A DNA stretch of 20,447 nt from Acanthamoeba sp. SK_2022b (GCA_027943245.1 JANDJZ010000885.1:1-20447); one strand, 5' to 3'. Shown: positions 1-9,520, counted from the stretch's first letter. A program made the numbers and translations. Notes: a model not told the origin generated them from the sequence alone.

Positions 1-321
1 CGCCGAGCTGGTGATGAATGGGCAATACATTAGCAAAGATACCAGCAAGAAACACAGTCTGACATACATAGCGTAGTTCAGATATTGTGTCAATCATCAA
101 TTAAATTATGACTGGGGCGACAATATAAATCATCATTTGGTTCTCTCTCTCTCTCTCTCCTCTCCCTTTGTCCATTCATCAAGCACTAGATACTCCGTTC
201 CATCTCCGCTCAATTGATTTCTTCGTTCTCTATCCCTCTCTTTCAACTGCAGGAGGTGGTGGATAACATACCACTTGCGGGGGATGTAGAGATCAACGGC
301 AACACCTTCGTCGTTCTGCAT
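1..321 (-). CDS. RPS21: Small ribosomal subunit protein eS21 (RPS21), 5' part
   Basis: On the minus strand an ATG at 321-319 opens MQNDEGVAVDLYIPRK, the very conserved N-terminus of eS21, a small protein of the eukaryotic 40S subunit. The exon (321-272) ends with two bases of a codon before a GT donor (GTATGT). The 264-bp intron (271-8) ends in a pyrimidine-containing tract and CAG, and the next exon (7-1) reads C-TCG-GCG. Joined, this gives RKC-SA, exactly where the family has RKCSA. The window edge removes the rest (about 65 residues). The pyrimidine-rich stretch upstream of the ATG (roughly 322-375) is typical of ribosomal-protein 5' leaders, and a CAG just before the ATG could be the acceptor of a 5' UTR intron. 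The neighbour ZCCHC4 diverges from it. The identification rests on about 18 residues, but they are the family signature. Confidence 0.88.
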
Positions 322-484
322 GCTGAGTGGAAGGGTCGTGAGGGAAGGAAGAAGAAGGAAAAGAAAGGACGATGCCCACCGAAGAGAAGCAAAGAAAGCA
401 ATGCACAATAATTGTCCAGATATTTCCTGGATCGCACAATTAGGTAAATATAAAACGCAAAAAATATCTCTTCCAGTGCGCAAG
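322..484. promoter_or_regulatory. Shared divergent promoter, eS21 / ZCCHC4
   Basis: These 163 bp separate two divergent start codons. A TATAAAA at 449-455 lies 30 bp before the ZCCHC4 ATG, so its 5' UTR would be only a few bases. On the other strand the part nearest eS21 is a long pyrimidine run. Assignment as a promoter is inferred from position and the TATA-like box. Confidence 0.5.
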
Positions 485-1794
485 ATGCAACGACCTGTGC
501 AAGATGTAGGAGAGCGCCCGTGCTGTCCACACGGGCCTATGCTCCTCATTCCGATGCCCTATGCGCACTACGTGTGTTCCGCCTACCGGAGCACGCTTCT
601 GTGTCCCTTCAAGTTGCGAGTAGAGGGGTGGGTGCCACACGTTTTGTCGTCTGTTCCACCTCCACCTCAACATCTGCTCCAGCTCCCGTATCCACCTCAG
701 CCCGCTACGCTGTCTCTTCCAGCCACAAGAGGCGGGGTGAAGCTGAGCGAGAACAGCCTGGGGCTGGCCCAGTTCATGTTCGATCCGGCTGCCCTCGACC
801 TGCTCACCGCTGCATGCGTGAAGATGAAGCCTCGCAGCGACGGCAGCGACCCTCTTCCGAGGCGCATTCTGTGCCTTGGCACGCCGCGTCTCCACGAGCG
901 ACTGCTCCAGCTGGGCAGTCGTGTAGTGGAGAGTCTGCTGCTCGACATCGACCACCGCTTCGCGCCCTTCTTCGACTCTACGTTCGTGCACTTCAACATG
1001 GGTTCGTATCTGCTCTGTAGGTGGAGTTGTTTAAAGCGAACAACAAGACCTCACGAGACGCTACACGTAGGTAACATGCACTTCTTTGACGAGGCGGGCG
1101 AGGCCAAGGCGAGGGCCTTCATGGCTGCCGGCTGCGACTGCATCGTGCTCGACCCGCCCTACGGCATGCTCGTATCGCCCCTCGTCGCCACCCTGCACCA
1201 GCTCTCAAGCATGGCCAAGGCCTCGTCGTCACGCACAAACCAAGAACGCGCTTCAAAAGGGAAAGAAGTAGATGAAGTGGATGAACAAGTAGCAGAAGTT
1301 GTAGAGCGACTCGAAAAGGTAGAAGTAGATGACGTAGAGAGACTAGAAGCAGAAAAAGTGGAGCAAGACATCAACGACCTTGACGTGTCAGTGATATGGG
1401 CGTCTCCCTTCTACTACGAGAACCACATCACGACGAACCTGCCCTCCTTCGAGATGCTCGACTATCAGGTTTCTCGCTACCTCGCTTCGTTGCGTCTGTG
1501 CACTACCTGCGTCGCTGACCGGTGAGGTGGTCATGTAGGTAGGATACGACAACCACCCGCTGTTCAACAGGGCGCCACCGTCGAGGCGGCGCCGGAAGAG
1601 GGGCGAGAGCGGACAGGCAGCGCGTGTGTTTGCCTTCTCGCCCGTGCGCATCTTCACCAACGTAGAGAACCCGCTGGACGTGTTCGTACTGCCCGAGACC
1701 GAGGGCTACCGCCTGTGTCTCACCTGTAACCGCTACGTATGCCGCAACAACGTGCACTGCGACACGTGTGGCAAGTGTACCTCCAAGGTAGAGA

Positions 1795-1857
<63 letters not shown>

Positions 1858-2368
1858 GAGTGGTCGCTCGCTCGCTCGCTCTCTCTCTCTCTCTCGTTTC
1901 ACACACTCACTTGGAACACAACGCGGCTTGTCGGTGAACAGGATGGCAGGCAGTGGCACCACTGCGACGATTGCGGGCGGTGCGTGCCGCCGGGCCAGGT
2001 TCACTGCGCCACCTGCGCACGATGCCACTCGCCACAGCTCGACCACGACGCTCAAGTACGCCACCCCGCGACGAACGCGAACCTCTGGTGTCGTGCGTGC
2101 GCGTGTGGTGTGTCACGCGTGGGCTGTGTACATCGTGATCGCTCACGCCAGTGCTTTATGACATCAGCCCGATCCTGGTTGCTTCTCGTGCGGAGCGAGC
2201 GATCACAAGAAGAGGCGATGCCCCACCAGGACTGACCGAAAGAGGAAGAACAGGAGGAAGAGGAGGAAAACGAATCCCCACGGCGCCGACAGCGGCCAGG
2301 GCGATAGTCGCCCGGAGGACCACGTGGCGAGTGGAGGCGAGGCCACGACCAATCAAATGAGTGAATAA
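485..2368 (+). CDS. ZCCHC4: ZCCHC4-like 28S rRNA N6-adenosine methyltransferase
   Basis: Five exons: 485-1001, 1071-1468, 1539-1787, 1942-2055, 2168-2368 (1479 nt, 492 aa; human protein 513 aa). ZCCHC4 puts m6A on one adenosine of large-subunit rRNA. Recognisable in order: a GRF-like CPHGP...YVCSA...C finger near residues 14-40; RILCLGTPRLHE and LLLDIDHRF (SAM-binding fold); HFNM joined across intron 1 to HFFDE; the catalytic DPPY (DPPF in human); SFEMLDYQV joined to GYDNHPLF; SPVRIFTN; a Cys/His-rich block (CxxCxR, HCxxCxxC, HCDDCGRC, HCATCARC); a CCHC knuckle CFSCGASDHKKRRC; and a Lys/Arg-rich tail. All four introns are GT-AG and keep phase. ATG 485 was chosen because upstream in-frame ATGs lie in eS21's leader and promoter. 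Oddities: the second Cys of the CSAC motif is Tyr, the C2H2-like segment is replaced by Pro-rich sequence, and an acidic Glu/Val-rich insert (about 1250-1378) follows the catalytic motif. Confidence 0.92.
1796..1854. repeat. (AC)n microsatellite in ZCCHC4 intron 3
   Basis: About 29 AC units lie directly after the donor of the intron at 1788-1941, followed by (CTCG)n and (CT)n tracts before the acceptor. Confidence 0.95.
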
Positions 2369-2620
2369 ATAAATAAATAATTAGCTGTGTGTGGGGTGTC
2401 CCCTTTATTCGGCGAGTCGGAGGTGGTGTTCACTTGGCGATGAAGTGACACAAACACAACAACTACAAACAACAACGATGGGTAGTGGCGGAGCAGCGTT
2501 ATCCCTCTCTCTCTCTCTCTCTATGTACAATCTAAATCACATACACACGCACGCGTCTGGGTTCTGCTGCTTATCTCAGGAAGTGTGGTTCGATTGGTCG
2601 ATGGGCGGGAGCGTGACGCG
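2364..2620. terminator. Convergent 3' ends of ZCCHC4 and the next gene
   Basis: The ZCCHC4 stop TAA (2366-2368) lies inside an AATAAA (2364-2369), which is followed by further AATAAA repeats to about 2380. On the minus strand an AATAAA (plus-strand TTTATT, 2404-2409) lies about 210 bp downstream of the stop of the opposing gene (2621). The rest holds a short CT run (2503-2522) and no open gene. The role as cleavage/polyadenylation signals is inferred from the hexamers. Confidence 0.6.
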
Positions 2621-3765
2621 TCAGGGTCTGGCTCCGAGTAGCGGCGGTCTCGCGAGCGGGGCATCGTCTTCCACCTCCCCGTCGTCGAACGACGTGTAGC
2701 ACTTTGTGCCATCTGTTCCGCGTCGTGTGTCGTGCGTCGTGTCGTGTGTCAGGTCGATGTCAGACACGTTCACGCGCCAATGCCAACGCACGTACCTCGT
2801 GGTCGATCGTCAAAGGAGCGGTCGAGGCCGTAGCGCTTGGCGTAGGCTTCGGCGGCCTTGCGGTCCTTCCGTTCCCACTCCTCCTCCTGCTTCCTCGCCG
2901 ACCGGCTGCTGGTCGCCTCGTTCTTGGCGGCCTTGGCCTTGGCCTCCTCCTTGGTCCGCTTGCGCAGCTCGCGGTCGACCTCCTTCTCCTTCTTCTCCGA
3001 GTCGCGCTGGACACGCCACTCGTGCAGCTTGCCCTTGAGCTCTTGCTTCTCCTCGCGCAGCGACAGGAAGGTGCCTCGGATGATGTCCCTCTTCCTGGCC
3101 TTGCCTCCGTTCGACGTCGAGGAGGAGGAGGAAGAGGGTGGCGCTTCATCTTTTGGCCGCTTCTTGGCTTCCTTGGCTTCCTTGCCCTCCTTGCTCGGTT
3201 TGTCCTCCTTGCTTGGCTTGCCCTCCTTGTTGTGTCGCAGGTGCCTCAAGCTTAGAAAGGATGCATTGGTGAGATGAGAGCCGCTACTCGACGGCGATGC
3301 ATTGTTCGATTGATGTCTTGGCTCCTCCTTGGGCGGCTTGGGTTGGGTTCCTTTGCATTGGTGTGGTAGGGAGGGGAGTGTGGAGGCCGAGGCCCATCTT
3401 CGATCAAGGGTGTACTGCTGAGGGCTTCCCTTGATCGAGAGCGCGGCCGACACCTCCTTGGCCTTGGGTCTCTCCTCCTCCTCATCGTCTTCTTCGCTTC
3501 TCTCTGTTCTTTCTTTTCCATTCTCTTTCTCCTTCATTCGGGCCTCGCAGGCTATGTAGCTTCCATCATCCAAGTCCGCATCCATAGAGAGAGTCCTTCT
3601 CAGCATCTCCCTCTCTTCCTCATCGACCTCGACCAGAGTTGTCTCCCCCTCCGACTCGGATTGGCTCGAAATTTCGTCCTCCTCGTCATCGTCGGTGTCC
3701 TCTTCCTCCTCGGCCTGCCGCCGTGCCATGAGGTCCTTCACCATGATGTCGTAGATGTCCCCCAT
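2621..3765 (-). CDS. Unrecognised charged, low-complexity protein
   Basis: Two exons, 3765-2796 and 2712-2621, joined in phase 1 across an 83-bp GT-AG intron (1062 nt, 353 aa). The protein begins MGDIYDIMVKDLMARRQ and runs into an acidic stretch (EEEEDTDDDEEDE, residues about 19-31), a Ser/Pro-rich middle, four KEGKPSKE-like Lys/Glu/Gly/Ser repeats (about residues 185-210), a poly-Ser run, and a Lys/Arg/Glu-rich predicted helix or coiled coil (about 245-310). Without splicing the frame ends after seven residues read from the intron; with splicing it continues into CYTSFDDGEVEDDAPL and stops at 2623-2621. The segment EEKQELKGKLHEW recalls the C-terminal helix of FAM13 proteins, but the match is too short to name it. 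The high charge and lack of a signal peptide suggest a nuclear or cytoskeletal protein; that is a guess. It is convergent with ZCCHC4. Confidence 0.7.
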
Positions 3766-4119
3766 GGTGCAGATCGATTTGATTTAATTTATCCGAAAAA
3801 AGGTTGAATTAAATAAAGAACCGCGGCTTGTCTATGAAGCAGCCACGGCGACCCTTCTCTGGTGGGTTTCGCCAAGCGGCTGGGTCGAAGATGAGGAAAA
3901 GATGGATGGATGGGCTGCCTTGTCGCTCTCCTCAACACGCAACGTGTTTTCTGGCCAGCGCCTTACGCCGTTGGTCGGGACAACCGTCCAACGACTGGCA
4001 TTTAAAACACACACGGTCCCGTGACCCGCGCATTCCGCAGATAACTCGCTTTAATGTTCGGCCACCGGGGCTCGAGCATCTCTCCCTCTCCTGCTCTCTC
4101 ATCGACATCCGTGTGACCC
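3766..4119. other. Intergenic: promoter of the charged protein and 3' flank of the folate-receptor-like gene
   Basis: About 350 bp between two minus-strand genes. An A/T-rich stretch (about 3777-3820, including TTAATTTAT and AATTAAATAAAG) lies just upstream of the 3765 start and may be its core promoter. No convincing coding region or RNA gene is seen in the rest. Confidence 0.4.
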
Positions 4120-4408
4120 TCACTGCACGGAGAACCTGCTGTCTTCATCGCTCATGAGGCCGGTGCCGCCCTCGCTGATGTCCCCCTCCTCGTCCAGGAA
4201 GCCGCCCTCCTCGTCCCCGAACGCGTCGGCCGACAGGGTGAACTCGTCCTCGCCCGCGCCGCCGCCTCCCGCGCCGAGGTAGACCAGGCCCTCCCGCCTC
4301 TTGCGCATGCGGAAGTAGGCCACCACCGCCCCGGCCGTGATCCCGATCACCAGGAACGGCACCAGCACCTGTCGTCGCCCATCGTCGTCAGCCACGAAAC
4401 GGCCACAC

Positions 4409-4440
<32 letters not shown>

Positions 4441-5701
4441 AGGGAGAGGGAGATACCATGGCGGCGATGGCGCCGCCGGAAGGGCCATTGGAGGACGTGG
4501 ACGCGGTGACGTGGGGCAAGCAGCCGCTACGCGTCGCACACGCACACACACGGGAGGGGGAGAGTGAGTGAGTGAGTGGAGCCACGCAGAGCCGGCGGAC
4601 AGGCAAGCGAGTGCCTATTCTCGACGAGCGAGAGCGCGACTCCGCCGAAGCAGGCCTTGGACGACGCTGTGGCATCACACGCACGCACATGGAAAGGGGA
4701 GGGAGTCAGGCAAAAGCACACAAGGACACGTGTGTGTGTGTGTGGTGTTGTATGCGCGCGTGCGCACCTGGGGCGATGACGACGTTGACGCCGCCCTGGG
4801 GGGTGTCCTTGTCCTCCTCCTCGATGAGCAGGGCCGTGCAGAGCTGGCGCGCGGTGAGGGCCTTGGGGTTGATGCCAAACGCGTCCTGCTGGTCGTGGCA
4901 CGCCCCCCACAGCTTGTCGCACAGCGAGCTGCAGATCGAGACCGAGATGAACTCGTTGCCCTGTGCGGCGACACGGTCAGCCTCGACACAACACACACAC
5001 ACACACACACACACGCACGTGCATGTGTGCGCATGGGAGAGAGGCGAGTGGTTGGGTGGGCCGTGCCTCGGCGAACTTGGAGGAATCAGGGCTGCACCAG
5101 AGGCACAGCAGGTCGGCGATGGCGGCGTAGCACTTGTCGTTCGTGCCGTTCTTGTGGACGACCTCCAGTTGTTGCTGCGCGCGTAGCGGCAAGCGGGGGA
5201 GAGGGAGAGCGTGTGAGGAGGAGGAGGAGACAAGCGACGAGTGCACACAGCGCGACACATAGGTGGGGCGAGGGCGCCTACCGCGATCGCGCGCAGGAAA
5301 CTGGCCGTGCCCGGCTTGCAGCACGTCTGGGCGCCGTACCAGCAACACGTGCTCATCTTGTCGTTCTGTGCAGTGCGGGATGTAGCATGAGCAAACGTGA
5401 ATCGGCCCATCTTCGCGAGCCCACAAAAATGGCAACAAATGATTGTGTTGGAGATCTTGTGGCAAACCTTTTCGGGGGAGTAGCCAGACCAGCACGTGCC
5501 CTCTTCTCGCTTGCTGTGATCACCAGCGCTCGCCATGGGCTGCAACTCATCTACCAATCCCTTCAGATTTCTGGCGTAGCTTTTCTGGAAGTTGAGGTTC
5601 TCATTCTCTGCAGCCCGCGCAGCGCCCACAAAGACGAGCAGCACAGCAGCGCCCAACAAGAAGCCGAGCAATCGATCTCTGTGGGCCTCCAGCATCTTCA
5701 T
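4120..5701 (-). CDS. Folate-receptor-like type I membrane protein
   Basis: Seven exons: 5701-5468, 5365-5282, 5174-5067, 4960-4768, 4666-4615, 4526-4457, 4368-4120 (990 nt, 329 aa), all phases consistent. The protein starts with a signal peptide (hydrophobic LLGFLLGAAVLLVFVG, cleavage probably after ARA). A Cys-rich ectodomain follows: STCCWYGAQTCC, CYAAIADLLCLWCSP, then ISVSICSSLCDKLWGACHD. The spacing CxxCSP...(V/I)C..LC..L...C is that of the folate receptor / riboflavin-binding domain (Pfam Folate_rec). A Ser/Thr-rich stalk precedes one membrane segment (VLVPFLVIGITAGAVVAYF), a basic stop-transfer FRMRKRR, and an acidic tail of about 55 residues. Introns 3 and 5 appear to start with GC instead of GT. 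Intron 1 (5467-5366) has no in-frame stop and could be retained. It probably binds a small ligand or acts in adhesion at the cell surface; the ligand is unknown. Confidence 0.8.
4990..5014. repeat. (CA)n microsatellite in intron 3 of the folate-receptor-like gene
   Basis: About 12 units inside the 106-bp intron (4961-5066) that appears to use a GC donor. Confidence 0.9.
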
Positions 5702-5796
5702 CTTTTTGTTCCTCTCTTTCTCACACGAGTGGTGTTAGTTGCACGAGATTTCTCTACAAGAAGGCGGCTGACGTCAGCCGTGATGCTTTGCCTCAT
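5702..5796. other. Short gap between two minus-strand genes
   Basis: Only 95 bp separate the NmrA-type gene stop from the folate-receptor-like start. It must hold the 3' end of one gene and the promoter of the other. No TATA-like box is evident. Confidence 0.4.
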
Positions 5797-6816
5797 TCAA
5801 CGTTCGCTGGCGGGGCTGCGGGCCAGCTGGAGCAGGCTCTTCCTGATGGTCTCCTCGAAGCTCTCTGGCTTGCGCCCGAGCCAGTCCTCCAGCGTGGGCG
5901 CCACCATCGAGCATTCGCCGGCCCTGATGGCCTCGTAGACGGTGGCCCACTTCCTGATGTCGCCTCCGACATGGCGGTCGAGCTTGGCCGCCTCCGCGTA
6001 GCGCTCGACGTAGTCGTCCACCGACACCCTCTTGATGGCGATCGGCTGGCGCCGGTTGAGCAGACGCCCGAGCACTTGGGCCACCCTCGACAGGGGCAGG
6101 GCCTCGGCTCCAGTCAGGAGCACGACCTCGTTGAGGTAGGGGAAGCACTCGGCCTCGTAGGCGTAGCTGTGGATGAGCTTGGCCGTGGCCTCGGCCAGGT
6201 CGTCGCGCGAGGCCCACGCCACCCCGCCATCGCCGTCGTCTGGCAGGGCGACCTCGTCACAGGGGCGCTCGGGGTCAAAGAAGCCAAAGTAGAGGGGGTA
6301 GGTCTCAGAGCAGAGGCCCTCACGGATGGCCGTGTAGGTGACACCATCAACTTTTGTACTAGTCGTGGTTGTAGAAGAAGAACATCCACCAGTCAAAGGT
6401 TTGGCGATGGAGGCCAGGTAGGCCTCCGTGGACAGGTGAGCCTGCATCACGTAGGCCAGGCTCTTGGTCTCGAGGTTGCCCCCATAGGCAAGCGAGGTGT
6501 AGAAGATGTGTCGCACGCCCTGCCGGACCGCGGCGTCGATGGCGTTCTTGTGCATGGCGAACCGATGCTCGTGCTCTATGGACGGGTGGGACACGATCAG
6601 GACCACGTCCGCCCCCTCGAACGCTGCATCGAGCGAGGGCGGGTCCGCGTAGTCCACCTTGCACAGCTGTGCGCCGCACTTACGAATCCAATCGGGCGCC
6701 TGGTCGGGGTTGTGCAGGGCCAGCACCAGGCTAAAGGGCGAGACCAGGGACAGTAGGTGCCTCAACACGGACGACCCCAGGCTGCCCGCAACAGCGGCCA
6801 GGGCGATCTTGCCCAT
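5797..6816 (-). CDS. NmrA-type NAD(P)-binding protein (atypical SDR)
   Basis: A single uninterrupted frame of 339 aa, the only intronless complete gene in the window. It has the order of NmrA/HSCARG/quinone-oxidoreductase-like atypical short-chain dehydrogenases: N-terminal Rossmann strand and dinucleotide loop (AVAGSLGSSV, residues about 7-16), an acidic second strand region (VDYADPPSLDAAF), GADVVLIVSHP, VRHIFYTSLAYGG, and a C-terminal substrate-side half (YTAIREGLCSETYP, WASRDDLAEATAKLI, LTGAEALPLSRVAQVL). Start 6816 (MGKIAL) is preferred over an in-frame upstream ATG (6873) because the Rossmann strand begins at once and the extension is Arg/Glu-rich CT-repeat translation. In the loop GxxGxxG the first Gly is Ala. 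A Ser/Thr run (GCSSSTTTTSTK) interrupts the middle and looks like expanded low-complexity sequence. Members act as redox sensors or oxidoreductases; which applies here is unknown. Confidence 0.9.
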   Translation of the reverse strand: MGKIALAAVAGSLGSSVLRHLLSLVSPFSLVLALHNPDQAPDWIRKCGAQLCKVDYADPPSLDAAFEGADVVLIVSHPSIEHEHRFAMHKNAIDAAVRQGVRHIFYTSLAYGGNLETKSLAYVMQAHLSTEAYLASIAKPLTGGCSSSTTTTSTKVDGVTYTAIREGLCSETYPLYFGFFDPERPCDEVALPDDGDGGVAWASRDDLAEATAKLIHSYAYEAECFPYLNEVVLLTGAEALPLSRVAQVLGRLLNRRQPIAIKRVSVDDYVERYAEAAKLDRHVGGDIRKWATVYEAIRAGECSMVAPTLEDWLGRKPESFEETIRKSLLQLARSPASER

Positions 6817-6954
6817 TCTCTCTCTCTCTCTCTTTCCTTGTCTCTTGCTCAGTGTGTTGTTGGTGTGGAGCAAGGGTTCTTTGCTGGGATTGACGAGGCC
6901 AATCAGCTCGCGGCCTTTTAATGGCTTGTCGCTGGCTTTTTGTCCAGCGACACC
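6817..6954. other. Gap between the giant gene stop and the NmrA-type start
   Basis: 138 bp. A CT repeat (6818-6834) adjoins the NmrA-type ATG and probably belongs to its 5' UTR or core promoter. No canonical AATAAA is seen for the giant gene on the minus strand here. Confidence 0.4.
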
Positions 6955-9287
6955 TTAGTGGCCGAGCAGCTGCCAGTGCATCTGGAGGAGCTTCTGTTCC
7001 GAGTATTCGTTGATGGCGGTGTGCTGGAACAGGACCTGGCCCTCCCCGGCCCCTGTCTGCCCCACTGCAAACGGATCCAACGCCTATAATCACAAAAATA
7101 AAAACAATTAATCAAACCAAAAATAAAATAAAATTTAGAACGAAAGCGAAGGCAAAGAACGAAGAGCGGAACGAAAGCGACGAACCAAGTGACGTAGGGA
7201 GGGGCACTGCGCGATTTTCTTCAGCAGCTCACCGTCGGCATATGAAAGACACAGCACCTGCAGTTCTGGAAGCTAGTGGTGGCATCGAGGCAGGCAGTCA
7301 GTCAGTCAGTCGGTAGGCAATAACATTCTCAGCTGTTGTGAAACATTACCTCGGACACGGAACGCACGGAGCGTGAGGACACCGAGGTCTTGGTGAGCGA
7401 GAGAAACTTGAGCCGGGCACAGCGGAAGATGACAGCCAGCACCCCCTCTGAAACATGGACACCACCACGTCGCGCACGGAGTTGAGCCCAACGACGGTGA
7501 GGAGGCAGAGGAGGCCTGCGCGTATGTGCGATGGTAAGCTTACCATCGGTGATGGACGAGCATTGGTAGAGCGACAGCACGCGGAGGCTGCTCGAATGCT
7601 TTCGCGAGATCTCCATGAGCGCTGTGATGAAAATAATAATAATAATAATAAAAAATAATTATTAGAATCAAAAAAGATAGTGATTGGACTTAGTCAGTAT
7701 CAATTGCCGACTCGGGCGTGTTTATGGGAGCGAACCAGAGTCGTTGAGGTGTGGGAGGAAGTTGAGGTTGAGCGCTTCGATCCGCTTGCAATTGGCGGTG
7801 ATGGTGATGACCGACTTGGCATCGAGCTTGTTGCAGCACGACAGATCGATCTTACGCAGCGTCGCGCTCCGCGCCGACGCCAGATTCCTGATAACAATGA
7901 CCCAACATTAATTACTGATTTTATATATATGTTTAAAATGAAGAAAAAAATGAAGTGGGGAGTGGGTACGCCAGGCAGTCGGGGGAGAGGGAGGTCGAGC
8001 GAATGGCGAGGGACACCAAAGCGGTGTTGGTTCGCGCGAGGCCCTGGATGAAGTGGTTGATGCCCGCGGCCTAGTGTCGACACGATACGGCCACGTCAGC
8101 TGGCAGCTAACCCCCCCCCAATCCGCCCACTACCACATAGCATACCTCGTTCTCGGTGGTGGTCGAGATGGTGAGCGTTCGGATATGTACAAAGTGCTGT
8201 GCAAACTCCTGTATGTTGAGCGTGGGATTGCCTCTCGGCGACGTGCTCGGCGACGTCACCTCCTACACACACATAGCGCCCGCGCTGTCAGCCAAATCCT
8301 GGGCATGGCAGCGCTATGCGCGTCGATCCAAGGGCAGAGCCACGCGCATGGCAGAGGCGCGCTGGGGGGGTGGTGGTGGTGGTGGCGCATATATACGTCG
8401 GGATCGGTGAAGAGCGAGGAGCCGGCCATGTTGTAGAAGGAGGAAATGATGTTTGGAATGTCACGTATGTTGATCGCCTGCAGGCTGGCCTTGCGTTCTG
8501 CACGGAGACACAGCCCGTATGAGGGAGTAGCAACGTAGCCGATGATGAAGATGAAGACGAAAATGGAAATGATGAAAAGGTGGTGGTGGCGTGGCCACAC
8601 GTACGGTCGAGAATGTAGGCGACGTCGGCGGAGGTGATGCCGGTGTGCGACAGGTTGAGGTGGACGAGCGCGCGGCACCGCTCGCCGATGCAGTTGAGCA
8701 ACTCGGGCGAGATCTCGCACGCCGATAGGTTGAGATCGACCACGCGCGGGACACGCGCGATCACCAGTTCCAATGCGACGGCTGCCGCGCGTGCATGACA
8801 TTCCAACGAATTTCAGGGTGTGAGGTGACCAGCCAACCGGGAGAGGGAAAGGGAGAGTGGACGCACGATCGATGCGCGACCGCTCGAAGCTGAGGTGAGT
8901 GAGCGGGAGCGACTCGGGCAGCTCGACGAGCGAGGCGCTACCGCCGCCGCCGCCGCCGCCGGTGGGCGAGGCGACGACGGACGACGAGAACTCGCAGTCG
9001 ACCAGCTGCAGGCGGACCAGCCGGGGCGCCTGCAGAATGCACGCCAGCGCAGGGTAGGGCAGGTAACAGTTCTGGCACGCAACGTGCCTGCGCCATCCAC
9101 CGCCGCCGCCCAGCAGAGCTCTGGTGTGAGCCGTGTGTGTGTGATAAGTAATATATGGATATAACTGAAGACTTGAGAGAGTATCTGCATGATCAGAAAG
9201 ATAACCAAAGGACTGCATAAAGAGCCCAAGACTGTCCAGGTCGATCTTCTTTACTTTCCTGCATCGCTTGAGGAGGTGCGCTATGGC
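6955..9287 (-). other. Giant gene, C-terminal FBXL-type leucine-rich repeats (exons 33-43)
   Basis: Residues about 1288-1729. Irregular repeats of the cysteine-containing FBXL/AMN1 kind: VKKIDLDSLGL, LVRLQLVDCEF, LTHLSFERSRID, VVDLNLSACEIS, LVHLNLSHTGIT, LQAINIRDIP, IRTLTISTTT, LVSLAIRSTSL, LRKIDLSCCNKL, IEALNLNFLPHL, LRVLSLYQCSSIT, LKFLSLTKTSV and LQVLCLSYADG. A (GCC)n run (8941-8960) inserts a poly-Gly loop in one repeat. The protein ends LLQMHWQLLGH, stop at 6957-6955. Confidence 0.85.
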
Positions 9288-9332
9288 CTGTCGCGCACAC
9301 AGGGTCAGCCACGCATCGCATCGCATCACCCA

Positions 9333-9384
<52 letters not shown>

Positions 9385-9520
9385 CGAAGAAGAAGACGGG
9401 GAAGGGAGAGGCCGAGAGGCAGCACGCGTACCCGCTCGGGGAACGCGCCCGTGTTGCGCAGCGTTAGCTCGCTCACGTCCGGATGCATAATACACAGACG
9501 CCTGATCCGACGCTCTGTGA

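Noticed and set aside
3..77. Plus-strand open stretch at the left edge, ending in TAG, resembling the C-terminus of an upstream gene
   Set aside because: The same bases are the end of an intron and the start of exon 2 of eS21 on the minus strand, which gives the exact family sequence.
214..480. Plus-strand frames at 214-411 and 320-484 as a ZCCHC4 leader exon
   Set aside because: They are complements of the eS21 first coding exon and its pyrimidine-rich leader; the ZCCHC4 homology begins after ATG 485.
3010..3085. FAM13 family assignment for the charged protein
   Set aside because: Only about 14 residues resemble the FAM13 helix; the rest is low-complexity charged sequence.
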